Shown: one piece after another, positions 34,689 to 42,706 of the stretch
How the letters are laid out: each line of letters starts with the position of its first letter
Position numbering within the stretch: the stretch's first letter is position 1
Assembly: GCA_905214525.1 (NCBI GenBank)
Contig: CAJMMN010000009.1
Location: 4,992 to 68,991, forward strand
Source of the DNA: an uncultured bacterium
Lineage (GTDB): Bacteria; Actinomycetota; Coriobacteriia; Coriobacteriales; Coriobacteriaceae
Length of the DNA stretch: 64,000 bases
Reading direction: 5' to 3'
Position numbers and translations under genes: made by a program
Notes under the pieces: generated by a model
Told to the model about the DNA's origin: nothing
Databases searched by the model: none
The model's input: the letters and a program-made list of their open reading frames with translations, nothing else

Positions 34689-35087
34689 TTATTTGAATCG
34701 TTCCTGGATGGGCCGCAGCGCCCCGGTGGCGGCGAGCAGGAGCGCGGCCTGCGCCTGCCGTCCCGTGCGGATGCCGTCGAGCCGGTATCGGCTTGTCGCC
34801 TTCCATATCTCGTTTTCGCGTTTCACGTCGATCAGGAGCATGTCCCGTCGGATCACGGTGCCGTCGATGCTGCGGACGCTCCATGTGCACAGCCAGGCGT
34901 GGATGGCGCCGGCCTCGATGGGGCAGCCGGCCCGCTGGCATGCGTCCAGGGTCGTCCTGCTGGGGATGATCTGGCGCGGCTGCGCGCCGATGGGCGGGCG
35001 GATCCGCTCGTCCATCGCATCGAACGCCTTCGCCGCTCCTTCCTCGTCGCCGGTGTCGATCCATTCGTCCATGGCATGTCGCCGCAT
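34689..35087 (-). CDS. Hypothetical protein downstream of SSB
   Basis: 132 residues from the ATG after GGAGAAGAGG. Features are DEWIDTGDEEGAAKAFDAMDERI at the start and RRDMLLIDVKRENEIWKATSRYRLDGI in the middle. No family recognised. It follows ssb by about 70 bases on the same strand and may be co-expressed with the DNA-processing genes of the element. Confidence 0.55.
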   Translation of the reverse strand: MRRHAMDEWIDTGDEEGAAKAFDAMDERIRPPIGAQPRQIIPSRTTLDACQRAGCPIEAGAIHAWLCTWSVRSIDGTVIRRDMLLIDVKRENEIWKATSRYRLDGIRTGRQAQAALLLAATGALRPIQERFK

Positions 35088-35158
35088 GTTGGCCTCTTCT
35101 CCGGGTGAGGGCCGGCCCGGCGTATGTGTGGGCCGGCCTTGGTCGTGTGTGGTCGTCG

Positions 35159-35725
35159 TCAGATCGCCGGCTGCTGGGGTGCCGCGGGCGCGAACCCGTC
35201 GGTGAAGGCGGGCTGCCTGGTTTGGGCTCCCGTGGCGTTCCACGGGTCGCTGGCGGGCGTCGTCGGCTGCTGGGGCTGCGGTTGGGCCATGGGCTGGCTC
35301 GACTGTGGAGTGCGTCCCGCGAACCCGTTGTCGCGCGGCGCCTTGTTGTAGGCGACGGTGCCGGCGCGCAGGCTGACGGCGAGGTCGGTGGCGCGCAGTT
35401 CGAGGATGCTTCGTTTCGCTCCCTGCTGGTTCGTGTATTCCCTTTGCACGTAGCTGCCGGTGACGATGACGGGCACGCCTTTCTGCTTGCCGTCGGGTCC
35501 GGTCGGCAGCATGCTGTGCTGCAGGTGTTCGGCCAGGTATCCGCTGGCGGTGCAACGGATCCATGTGGTGGCGCCGTCCTCCCATTGGCCGGTCTGCGGG
35601 TTCTGGGTGCGGCTGGTCTGGGCGACGTCGAACGTGGCCCATATGCCGCCGTCCTGTCGGGTGTGGAATTCGATGCTGCCGGTGTTTCCGCTGATGGTCA
35701 GCGTGACCTGGTTGATGGTCGCCAT
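35159..35725 (-). CDS. ssb: Single-stranded DNA-binding protein
   Basis: 188 residues. The OB-fold domain covers about 1-115, with ATFDVAQTSRTQNPQTG, TTWIRCTASGYLAEHL and VIVTGSYVQREYTNQQG. A Gln/Pro-rich linker follows. The usual acidic tip that recruits repair partners is missing; the protein ends APQQPAI. It is expected to coat transferred or replicating single strands. Plasmid-encoded SSBs are frequent in conjugative elements and help establishment in the recipient. Confidence 0.88.
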   Translation of the reverse strand: MATINQVTLTISGNTGSIEFHTRQDGGIWATFDVAQTSRTQNPQTGQWEDGATTWIRCTASGYLAEHLQHSMLPTGPDGKQKGVPVIVTGSYVQREYTNQQGAKRSILELRATDLAVSLRAGTVAYNKAPRDNGFAGRTPQSSQPMAQPQPQQPTTPASDPWNATGAQTRQPAFTDGFAPAAPQQPAI

Positions 35726-35836
35726 GATGGTGTTCCTTTCCTTGCGGGTTATGGCTGTTCTGTTTTCGGGAGGCGGCCCGTGCCGTCTTCCGTGTGGGTC
35801 ACCTGTCGCCGGCGCGATAGCGTCGGCCTGCCCGGC

Positions 35837-36331
35837 TCATTGGTTGGTGGACAGGTTGATGGTGATGACGGGGTTGGTGATGTCGGGCATGGAGTCGGCT
35901 GGCGGCCAGTCGTCGATGCCGGCGGCCTGCATGATGGCGGCGAGGCAGCCGCTGTGGGCGGCGGCGATCTCCCATTGCCAGCATTGCCTGTTGGACAGGG
36001 CGATGAGGTGGTCCCACATGGGGTAGCCGTTTTCGTCGAGCGCGGGCCGGCCGGCGTTGAGCAGGCCGATGAGTTTTCTGACCTGGGCGCGCAGGCGTTC
36101 GGCTTCGCGTGCGGTGACGGTGTCGACTTGTTGCCAGATGCGGCGGGTGGTCTCGTCGTCGATGCCGTTCGCGGCCTGTTCCCATGCCTGGTTCCTGAGG
36201 TCGGCGGCCTCCTGGGTTTCGGCGGGGTCGAGGGTGAGGCTTTTCCTCCAGGTGATGCCCATCTGCCATGCGCCGGAGTCGGTGGCCTGTGTCTGGCTGG
36301 TGATGGTGGCCGTTATCCTGTACTGGCTCAT
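35837..36331 (-). CDS. Hypothetical protein
   Basis: 164 residues from the ATG after CAGGAAAGG. Starts with a beta-like segment (QYRITATITSQTQATDSG), then helices (AADLRNQAWEQAANGI and REAERLRAQVRKLIGLLNAG). No known motif. The first structured intergenic element lies directly in front of it, so it may be controlled by that DNA or its RNA. Confidence 0.6.
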   Translation of the reverse strand: MSQYRITATITSQTQATDSGAWQMGITWRKSLTLDPAETQEAADLRNQAWEQAANGIDDETTRRIWQQVDTVTAREAERLRAQVRKLIGLLNAGRPALDENGYPMWDHLIALSNRQCWQWEIAAAHSGCLAAIMQAAGIDDWPPADSMPDITNPVITINLSTNQ

Positions 36332-36377
36332 GATGGTGTCCTTTCCTGTGTCGTGGATCGTCTGTCCGGCTATCCCC

Positions 36378-36753
36378 TGTTTTTTCTTTTTGGCCTTTCG
36401 GTCAAGCGCAGCGTTACCGGCCAAAGCGGGTTCCGTCCAATCGATCGCGCCGGGCGCAGCCCGTCTGCGTGGCGATTTGACGGGTTCCGCGACGCCGGTA
36501 TGATCGTTTCGGCTTCAGCCGAAAAGGCCGAAAAGGGAAACCTGGGGCCGCGCCCCTTTGGGGGCGTTCCTTTTTCTGATAGGGCTTGCCCGTCCATCGT
36601 GTTTCCCGCATGTGTGCGGGAGACCGATGCCGGTCGGGGCCGGCGGCTCGGGCCGGCGCGGGGAGGTCCGGGAGGGGCGCGTGGCCCTTCCCGGCCGCCG
36701 GAGGCCGTCCCCGATCGCCTGGTTGGCGCGGGCGGGGACTCCTTGGCCGTGGG
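36378..36753. repeat. Structured intergenic element, copy A
   Basis: First of three related copies. In plus orientation it has a T-rich start, an imperfect outer inverted repeat (TTTTTGGCCTTTCGG with CCGAAAAGGCCGAAAA, about 120 bases apart), the shared text GCAGCGTTACCGGCC and GGGTTCCGTC, an internal promoter, TCTGATAGGGCTT, then a hairpin GGGAGGGGC/GCCCTTCCC and a last hairpin GTCCCCG/CGGGGAC. No gene is visible in it. The hairpin arms differ from those of copies B and C while pairing is kept. Confidence 0.75.
36477..36504 (+). promoter_or_regulatory. Internal promoter of copy A
   Basis: TTGACG, a 16-base spacer and TATGAT, reading rightward, opposite to the neighbouring genes. The same arrangement is conserved in copies B and C. 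Confidence 0.6.
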
Positions 36754-37155
36754 TCAGCCGATGGGGTGGACGGGTATCATGAACGTTTTGCCGTCGGGGA
36801 GCCTGCAGGGCGCTTCGGGGTCGGCGAACATGGCGGCGTAGCGTCCGATCTGCTCGTCGTCGAGTCCGAGGGGGCCGTCCTGCGGGTGGGGTCCCGTGAT
36901 GACGAACGTGCCGCGGATGATGATGGGCTTGCCGGCGTCCGCGAGGCGGCTGTCCTGGCTGAGGCGGATGGTGCGGTTCGGCTTGAGGTTCTTGATCGCT
37001 CCCTCTTCGTCGCACCAGAGCGTGGTCCGCCGGTCGAGGGGCAATGGTTCGGCGTATCCGCCGATCGTCTTCCCGATGGCCGTGATGCTGGGGTCGATGT
37101 CGCGCAGTTCCGGACGGCGCAAAGGTTCGATGACGAGCGTCTTGATGGTGTCCAT
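36754..37155 (-). CDS. DUF3846-like protein
   Basis: 133 residues. The segment AIGKTIGGYAEPLPLDRRTTLWCDEEGAIKNLKPNR, then GTFVITG, matches the pattern of DUF3846 proteins, which occur in phages and conjugative elements of Firmicutes and actinobacteria and have no known function. The start follows AAGGAAAGG. It lies between copy A and small leftward genes. Confidence 0.7.
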   Translation of the reverse strand: MDTIKTLVIEPLRRPELRDIDPSITAIGKTIGGYAEPLPLDRRTTLWCDEEGAIKNLKPNRTIRLSQDSRLADAGKPIIIRGTFVITGPHPQDGPLGLDDEQIGRYAAMFADPEAPCRLPDGKTFMIPVHPIG

Positions 37156-37218
37156 GATGGTGGTCCTTTCCTTGCAGGGGTTTGCCTGTCCTCCCGCATG
37201 GGCGGGAGGACGCTGCTG

Positions 37219-37434
37219 TTATTCGTCGATGTGGCCGGCGGGGATGGTCCTGCGTTGTGCCGCCCTGCGGCGGCGTTGCGGGGTGTCGATGCTCGGTGGG
37301 GTGCGCCGTCTGGTCTTGCGGCCGTATATCTTCCAGTCGATGCCGGCGGCCGTGGCCATGATCGCTATGACGACGACGTTGCCGATGGCTTCGGCGAATT
37401 CCGGGCTTGCGAGGTATTGACGGATGAGGTCCAT
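37219..37434 (-). CDS. Small single-span membrane protein
   Basis: 71 residues with one hydrophobic segment (IGNVVVIAIMATAAGI) and a very basic tail (RKTRRRTP, QRRRRAAQRRT) that would stay in the cytoplasm. No family recognised. About 60 bases upstream of the DUF3846-like gene in the same direction. Confidence 0.5.
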   Translation of the reverse strand: MDLIRQYLASPEFAEAIGNVVVIAIMATAAGIDWKIYGRKTRRRTPPSIDTPQRRRRAAQRRTIPAGHIDE

Positions 37435-37488
37435 GTGTGGCTCCTTGGTTTGTCCTGGGTTTGTTTCCGGCCTTCCTTGGCCGGCATG

Positions 37489-37683
37489 TCACGCCGTTTG
37501 CCCGCCGATGTAGGCGTCGGCCTCGGCCATGGATGCGCAGTAGCGTCCGTAGCCGGCGTCGACCCAATGGCCTTGGGCCTTGTGGAGCTGGTGCACGTCG
37601 TACGGGCGTGCGCCGTCGCCCGTCTCCTCGACGTCGTACCGGTATCCGCCGCGTTCGATGCTTTTGATGATGTTGCGTGCCAT
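37489..37683 (-). CDS. Small hypothetical protein
   Basis: 64 residues (NIIKSIERGGYRYDVEETGDG, then HQLHKAQGHWVDAGYGRYC). The shape suggests a single small beta domain. Structured element copy B lies directly upstream, as copy A does for another gene. No function assigned. Confidence 0.5.
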   Translation of the reverse strand: MARNIIKSIERGGYRYDVEETGDGARPYDVHQLHKAQGHWVDAGYGRYCASMAEADAYIGGQTA

Positions 37684-37710
37684 GGTGCTTGCTCCCGTCT
37701 GGTGGTCCCT

Positions 37711-38180
37711 TGTTTTTTCTTTTCGACCGGTTGGTCAAGCGCAGCGTTACCGGCCAAAGCGGGTTCCGTCATTGAGCGATCACGCCGGGCGCAGCCCGTT
37801 GCGTGGCGCGTTGACGGGTTCCGCGACGCCGGTATGATCCAGAGGCGAAGCCGACCGGCCGAAAAGAAAAAATGGTCCGGCCCGCCCCTTGGGGCGGGTT
37901 CCGTGCGGGGGAATCGTGCCGTGTCCGCGGCGTGGACGCGGACGGGATGCGATGATGGCCCCCTTTGGGGGCCTGGCATCCCGGGAGCGGACATGCCGGC
38001 GGCGCGGCTCCTTCGTCTGATAGGGCTTCGCCCGTTTCGCCGTCGTCCCGCTTGGCGGGGCGCGGCGTCTGGGTGGGGTCCGGCGGCGTGGGCCGGCCGG
38101 GGTTTGCAAAGGGGCGGTGTGAGCCCCTTTGCCCGCCGGGGGCCGTCCCCGTCCGCCTGCCTGATGCGGGCGGGGACTCT
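37711..38180. repeat. Structured intergenic element, copy B
   Basis: Same plan as copy A. The outer inverted repeat is 22 bases long with only two G-T type pairs and spans about 160 bases. It shares GCAGCGTTACCGGCC, GGGTTCCGTC, the TTGACG promoter and TCTGATAGGGCTTCGCCC. The downstream hairpins are perfect: GCAAAGGGGC/GCCCCTTTGC at 38106-38132 and GTCCCCG...CGGGGAC at 38145-38177. No gene seen. Confidence 0.75.
37811..37838 (+). promoter_or_regulatory. Internal promoter of copy B
   Basis: TTGACG, 16 bases, TATGAT. Flanking bases are identical to copy A across the spacer. Confidence 0.6.
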
Positions 38181-38219
38181 TTCGGATGACGGGCCTGCCG
38201 TCGGCGTTTTCCTTCTCCG

Positions 38220-38756
38220 TCATGTGAGGGGGTGGCGGCTGGCGTCCCGGTTCATGAGGTCGCGCAGGTCGTCGAGCGTGTCGAGGCATTGGCGGCGGGT
38301 GTTCTCCGGTGTTTCGATGCCGTGGTTGGCGGCGTGGTGGTGCCAGAGGACGGTTTGGGCGAGGCTGGAGGCCTTGTGCGCCACGTCGTCGAGCATTTCG
38401 TCGAGCGCTTCGGCCGTCCATTGCTCCCAGTGGGGGTCGTCGTCCGGCGGGTCGGACAGCGCGGCGTCGAGCCGGTCGAGCATGGTTTGTATGGCTTTGG
38501 CGTCTTCGAGGAGTTCCGCGATGGTGCCGGGTTGTCCTTTCATCGGGCTCCTGACGAGGGCTCGCACGTGTTCGTCGGGGTCGAATTGTTCGGCGTGTTC
38601 GTGCACCGTTTCGGGGATGGGCCGGCCCGAAGGCACGTCTATGATGAGGTCTTCCCCGGCGGGGCTGCTGGTTTCGAGCCATTGCCCGCCGGCGAATCCG
38701 GTGTGGAGCGTCCAGCCCTGTTGATTGGCGGTGGTTTCGATGGTGTTCGCGTGCAT
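38220..38756 (-). CDS. Hypothetical protein
   Basis: 178 residues from the ATG after CGGAAAGG. The first 80 residues could form a small alpha-beta domain (GWTLHTGFAGGQWLETSSPAG, DLIIDVPSGRPI). The rest is helical and His/Trp-rich (LAQTVLWHHHAANHGI). No family recognised. It follows the DUF4192-like gene by 70 bases on the same strand. Confidence 0.6.
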   Translation of the reverse strand: MHANTIETTANQQGWTLHTGFAGGQWLETSSPAGEDLIIDVPSGRPIPETVHEHAEQFDPDEHVRALVRSPMKGQPGTIAELLEDAKAIQTMLDRLDAALSDPPDDDPHWEQWTAEALDEMLDDVAHKASSLAQTVLWHHHAANHGIETPENTRRQCLDTLDDLRDLMNRDASRHPLT

Positions 38757-38826
38757 GGTGTCGTGTCCTTTCCGTCGTGGCGTCCGATGGCGTGTGCCGT
38801 CGGACGCCACGGCTGTTTTCTGTCGG

Positions 38827-39405
38827 TCAGCGCAGGTATGCGGGGTATCGGCCGGATGCGGCCATGGCGGCGACCATGATGGCGAGGCTGGTTTCCGGGT
38901 CGTCGTCCAGTGCGGCGAGGGCGGCGAGGGTGGCGGCCTTCCCGTCGCCGTCCCACCATGCGAGGTAGGCGGCGAGGGCGTAGGGTTGGGCGACGGGCCC
39001 GCCGTGCTTCCTGGCGCGGTCGGCCATCGCGCACGCCTCCCGCACCGCGCGGGCGAGGCGGGTCTCGTCGGGGCGGATGTGGGGGTCGTCGAACGCGGCG
39101 TTGAGCGTTTCGGTCAGCAGCGTCTTGATGTTGAACGAGTGGGGCCGGGCGGCCATGTCGATGACGGTCGCCGTGTCGAGCTTGGGTTCGACGGCGGCGA
39201 TGAGTGCGGCGTCCCTGATGGACAGACGGGCCGTCATGAGCGTGGCGAGGTCGTCGAGCCGTTCCGGGTCCGCATCCTTGCCGTCGAGGGCTCGCATCCA
39301 TGTCTCGAGCGCGGGGCCGGCGATGGTGCGGACGGCTTCGCCCGCCCCCTGTTCGGTTGCGGCCCGCCTGAGTTCCTCGATGATGTTCCGGGTTGTGGCG
39401 GTCAT
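38827..39405 (-). CDS. DUF4192-like protein
   Basis: 192 residues, mostly helical. The C-terminal segment AYLAWWDGDGKAATLAALAALDDDPETSLA resembles the end of DUF4192 proteins, an actinobacterial family of unknown function found in chromosomes and mobile elements. The start follows AAAGGAGAAAACACC. Structured element copy C precedes it directly. Confidence 0.65.
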   Translation of the reverse strand: MTATTRNIIEELRRAATEQGAGEAVRTIAGPALETWMRALDGKDADPERLDDLATLMTARLSIRDAALIAAVEPKLDTATVIDMAARPHSFNIKTLLTETLNAAFDDPHIRPDETRLARAVREACAMADRARKHGGPVAQPYALAAYLAWWDGDGKAATLAALAALDDDPETSLAIMVAAMAASGRYPAYLR

Positions 39406-39430
39406 GGTGTTTTCTCCTTTTTGCGTCTTT

Positions 39431-39877
39431 TGTTTTTTGACCTTCTTCGGTCAGCGGATGCGTACCCCGCGTAAGGCGGTTCCGTCATGAGGCGACGCCC
39501 CGCCGTCCGGCGGCGTGTGCGGCGGCGTTGACGGGTTCGCCGACGCGGGTATGCTTCGATGGGCCGAAGAAGGTCAAACCACGTGTTTTTGCCGTGCCCG
39601 CCCTTGTCGGGCTCCATGCGGCGGTATGGCCGGCGGGCGCGCGGCGCGGTCGGCCGGGCGCGCGGGCATGGGCCCCGTGGGGGGCCGTGCGCGTCCGGGC
39701 GGCGGCGATCGCGCGGTCCCGCCGGTTCCGTTTCCTTTCGCCGTCGCCCCGCGTCGCGGGGTGCGGCGCCTGGGTGGGCTCCGGCGGCCGGGGGCCGGCC
39801 CGGTTTCCAAAGGGCGGTTTGAGCCCTTTGGCCTGCCGGGGGCCGTCGCCGCCCGCCCGGCGCGGGCGGCGACTCTC
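39431..39877. repeat. Structured intergenic element, copy C
   Basis: Most diverged copy. The outer stem is a perfect 15-base inverted repeat (TTTGACCTTCTTCGG with CCGAAGAAGGTCAAA, at 39436-39450 and 39564-39578) whose sequence differs from A and B. Downstream hairpins are CCAAAGGGC/GCCCTTTGG at 39807-39831 and a 12-base GTCGCCGCCCGC/GCGGGCGGCGAC at 39845-39873. The TTGACG promoter and GGTTCCGTC are kept. No gene seen. Confidence 0.75.
39528..39555 (+). promoter_or_regulatory. Internal promoter of copy C
   Basis: TTGACG, 16 bases, TATGCT. The spacer has diverged from copies A and B while the hexamers and their distance remain. Confidence 0.6.
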
Positions 39878-39878
39878 G

Positions 39879-40529
39879 TCAGCGGCGCGGTGGCGTGTAG
39901 TCGAGCGTCGTCGCGTATCCGCTGTCGGCGGTCTCCTCGATGGCGGTTTCGTATCCGGCTTCGAGTCCCTGCCGGTACGCCTCCTCCCACAGGTCGTATC
40001 CGATGAGGCCGTCCGTGTCCCAGTTGGTGTTGCTGACTTCGATGGCCCCGGTGCCGCCCGGGATGGTCTCGTGGTCGGCGGTGAGCCATTCGAGCCTGCC
40101 GTTGTGGTCGATGAGCGCGAACCTGCCTTGGCTTCCGTCCGTGAGGTCGGCCTGTCCGGCCTGCCATGCGAGTATCGCGTTGCGGCTGTCGGACGCGTGT
40201 CGGCCGCGCGTGTACGAGTGGGCGATGCCGTTGTGGGCGATGAAGCCGGTGCGGTCGCCTTTGCGGAAGCGGAACGGGTGCGTGTTCCCGGTGCACACCC
40301 TGCCGTGGGTGGCGAGCCGGAAGTGCAGGAGGAACGGGGAGGTTTCGAGGCTCTGCCAGCGGTCCATGATGAACGCGAGCGTCTTCATGTTGTCCTCGTT
40401 GCGGTAGCGGTGGAGGCGTTGGCCGTCGTGCCATGCGATGCCCGCCCCGTCGGGGTTGGCGTCGCTCATCCGGGCGAGCTGGGTGAGGCTTGGCATGGTG
40501 TCCGCCTGGCTGGTGACGATGACGCACAT
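39879..40529 (-). CDS. Class II glutamine amidotransferase-like protein
   Basis: 216 residues starting Met-Cys-Val-Ile-Val, so removal of Met would expose Cys as the N-terminal nucleophile of an Ntn hydrolase. HFRLATHGRVCTGNTHPF and GFIAHNGIAHS match the glutaminase domain pattern. Such domains release ammonia from glutamine for a partner ligase. The start overlaps the stop of the amidoligase gene (TGATG), so the two are translationally coupled. The C-terminal part (GYDLWEEAYRQGLEAGYETAIEE) is acidic and may contact the partner. No separate synthetase domain is present. Confidence 0.75.
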   Translation of the reverse strand: MCVIVTSQADTMPSLTQLARMSDANPDGAGIAWHDGQRLHRYRNEDNMKTLAFIMDRWQSLETSPFLLHFRLATHGRVCTGNTHPFRFRKGDRTGFIAHNGIAHSYTRGRHASDSRNAILAWQAGQADLTDGSQGRFALIDHNGRLEWLTADHETIPGGTGAIEVSNTNWDTDGLIGYDLWEEAYRQGLEAGYETAIEETADSGYATTLDYTPPRR

Positions 40530-41572
40530 CAGATTCGTCTCCTTCCCGCCGTCGTGGCGTTCGTGTCGTTGATGGCCTGTGTGGCGGCGACGCGGCTCAT
40601 GGCTTGGATGTCGCGGGTCTTGAGCTTGGGGACGGGGAACTTCTGGAAGAACCGCCACATGGCGTGCATGTAATGGACGGCGGCGTCGAGTCTTCCGGCG
40701 GTGTCGTGGTGCCACGGGCCGAACGTGCGGAATTCGATGGTGTGGCGGTGCGTGTCGTTGATGGCGGTGTCCTTGCCGCAGTAGTCGCCGTGGATGAGCT
40801 CGCACCAGCGTGTGTCGGTCATGTGGCGCATGTTCAGCGCCTCGCATTGGGTCTCGTCGAGCGCTTCCAGCGCCCAGTACCAGCGGGCCGGGGTCTGCCG
40901 GCCGGTGCGGCTGATGTGCATGTGCCCGCCCGACAGCGTGTTGTCGGTGTCGGTGGCGATGCGTTCGACGAGTCGGCGGATTTCCGTGAGTTGGCTCATG
41001 GTCATGGGTTCGCTCTGGTATTCGAGGGAGCCGTCGTGGTGGAGGCTGCCGTCCGGGCACCAGCCGGCGATGAGCCTGTGGTTCCTGAGCATGTCGGTGT
41101 CGTGGTTGCCGTCCACTTCGATTTCCAGTCCGAAGGTGAACGGCTCGCGGACGGGCCGTCCCTCGTACGGGTCCCGGTAGCAGGGGTCCTGCGTGTTCGC
41201 GCAGGCGTGCCGTTCGTAGCAGTAGGGGCAGTAGCGTTCGTCGCACTGCTCGCAGTATTCCTGGCAGTCCGAGCACAGGCGGTCGTCGCACATGCGGCAC
41301 CGGTACCCGCAGTCCTCGCACAGGCTGTGCTCGCAGTGCTCGCAGCAGTATGCGCAGTCCCCGCACATCCGCGAACCGCATTCGTTGCATGTGCGCGCGC
41401 AGTCGTCGCATACAGTGTTGCCGCACCCGCATTCGACGGTTTCCGTCCCCGCGCAGTCCCCGCATAGCCATCCGTCGCAGTCGTGGCACCGTACGGCGCA
41501 CTCCCCCGACTGGCGTTCGCAGTGCCTGCACCGACGGTCGTCCCTTTGGATGTCATGGTTGTTTCCGGTCAT
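40529..41572 (-). CDS. Cysteine-rich amidoligase-like protein
   Basis: 347 residues in two parts. The first 150 contain roughly 30 cysteines in C-x-x-C pairs (CRHCERQSGEC, CHDCDGWLCGDC, CNECGSRMCGDC, CEQCDERYCPYC), a string of small zinc knuckles. The second part has the signatures of the Amidoligase_2 / COOH-NH2 ligase group: FTFGLEIEVDGN (E-x-E metal ligands), GWCPDGSLHHDGSLEYQSEPM, SGGHMHIS and HTIEFRTFGP. Such ligases form amide bonds on peptides, amino acids or proteins. With the coupled glutaminase downstream, it could make a side-chain amide or an unusual peptide bond. Zinc repeats could recognise the substrate. Substrate unknown. Confidence 0.78.
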   Translation of the reverse strand: MTGNNHDIQRDDRRCRHCERQSGECAVRCHDCDGWLCGDCAGTETVECGCGNTVCDDCARTCNECGSRMCGDCAYCCEHCEHSLCEDCGYRCRMCDDRLCSDCQEYCEQCDERYCPYCYERHACANTQDPCYRDPYEGRPVREPFTFGLEIEVDGNHDTDMLRNHRLIAGWCPDGSLHHDGSLEYQSEPMTMSQLTEIRRLVERIATDTDNTLSGGHMHISRTGRQTPARWYWALEALDETQCEALNMRHMTDTRWCELIHGDYCGKDTAINDTHRHTIEFRTFGPWHHDTAGRLDAAVHYMHAMWRFFQKFPVPKLKTRDIQAMSRVAATQAINDTNATTAGRRRI

Positions 41573-41951
41573 TTGTCACGCTCCTATGTCGTCTTGTCTT
41601 CCGGACGGTGCGCGGCGGGACCGGATGGCCGCGGCGCGGCGCAAGCCGCGTGGCCGGTCGGCCCGGTGCCGGGACCGCCTTCGGCGGCGGCACCGGCCGG
41701 CAGACACGCGGACGCTTGCGACGCGCCGGACGTCCGGTCATGCTGTGTGCCGGCCGGCCGGGCCGGGGCCCGCCTTCGATGGCGGGACCCCTTTTCGACG
41801 TGCTCCCGCCGGATGGCGGGGCGCGGCGGCGGATCCGCGAGCCCTTCGGGGCGAGCTCCGTTTTCGGCGGCGACCCGGATCCGACTGGACAGGGATTCCC
41901 AAAACAGGTATCATTGTTTCCCATAGTAGGAAATCAAGGTCTGGAGGGATC
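41573..41951. other. Intergenic region between amidoligase operon and HTH gene
   Basis: No gene supported. Very G+C-rich, with several hairpins, for example GGTGCCG/CGGCACC enclosing ACCGCC-TTCG-GCGG. It may be a distant relative of the three structured elements, but the shared text of those copies is absent. The right end holds the promoter of the next gene. Confidence 0.4.
41886..41933 (+). promoter_or_regulatory. Promoter and operator of the HTH gene
   Basis: TGGACA, 17 bases, TATCAT, followed by the inverted repeat TTTCC-N7-GGAAA at 41917-41933, around the expected start point. Autoregulation by the HTH protein is likely. Confidence 0.55.
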
Positions 41952-42398
41952 ATGGACGGTTCGTTGTCGCGGATGCGCGGGAAGGCGGACTTCCGCCTGA
42001 TGCGGGAGCTGCTGGGCCTGCCGCAGGAGTGGGTCGCCAAACGCGTGGGCGTGGACGCGCGCACCGTCCGCAACTGGGAGAGCCCGAGGTATTTCTATCC
42101 GCCGAAGCGCGAGGCGTGGGACCTGGTGGAGGGCCTGTGGCGGCGGGCCGACGGGAAGGCGGCCGGCCTGGTGGAGATCGCCTCGTCGGCGGCCCGCGTG
42201 GCGCGGGAGCGCGGCGTCGAGCCGGCGCCGCTCATGCTGGCGTACTGGCGGGACGCGGCCCAGTGGGCGAAGGCCCATCCGGAGGACGGGGATGCGGGCA
42301 TGTGGAGGGTCGAGAACGCGGCGGCGCGGCTGGCCGCGGACCGGCTGCACGCCATGGGCCTGCCGGTCGCGATCGCGTACGCGGAGCCCGAGGCGTGA
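41952..42398 (+). CDS. HTH (XRE-like) DNA-binding protein
   Basis: 148 residues. The N-terminal helix-turn-helix reads FRLMRELLGLPQEWVAKRVGVDARTVRNWESP. The rest is helical (AARVARERGVEPAPLMLAYWRDAAQWAKAHPED) and could dimerise. Start follows GGAGGG. Divergent from the amidoligase operon and likely to regulate that operon, itself, or both, through the palindrome just upstream. Confidence 0.75.
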   Translation: MDGSLSRMRGKADFRLMRELLGLPQEWVAKRVGVDARTVRNWESPRYFYPPKREAWDLVEGLWRRADGKAAGLVEIASSAARVARERGVEPAPLMLAYWRDAAQWAKAHPEDGDAGMWRVENAAARLAADRLHAMGLPVAIAYAEPEA

Positions 42399-42433
42399 CG
42401 GATGCCCCCTATCTCATGTCACGATAGGGGGTA

Positions 42434-42706
42434 TTTGACTTCCATGGTTCGATTGTATAGTTTGGAATCAAGGCCTTGGCCCATGCTCCTCTTCCCGTCC
42501 GGAGGTCGGGGTTGAAGCCGAAGTCTTATCGGAGGATTGGCTGTCCGCGGATTCCCCATGAACCGGCCGTGCGGAACATGCGTTGCGAGAATTGGGAGTC
42601 TAGCCCCTGCGAACGGGTGATACGGATCGACGCGACGGCATCGATTCGAGTTCGTGTCCGACCCTTTTGGGTAGTCATGCAGAAGACCGAAACAACAGTC
42701 CTCCAC
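42434..42706 (+). other. Promoter and long untranslated leader
   Basis: TTGACT with TATAGT (15-base spacing, or a shifted -35 with 16) lies at 42435-42461. About 270 bases follow with no convincing gene, ending at a terminator hairpin just before the next gene. This is the layout of an attenuated leader. No known riboswitch or T-box signature recognised. Confidence 0.4.

Noticed and set aside
41573..41885. Fourth copy of the structured intergenic element
   Set aside because: It has strong hairpins but lacks the shared TTGACG promoter, GGTTCCGTC and terminal GTC...GAC hairpin. Kept only as an unproven distant relative.
42462..42706. tRNA-like or riboswitch-like text in the leader
   Set aside because: A GATTCGAGTTC segment recalls a T loop, but no acceptor, D arm or anticodon arm could be paired around it. 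No known riboswitch core fits.
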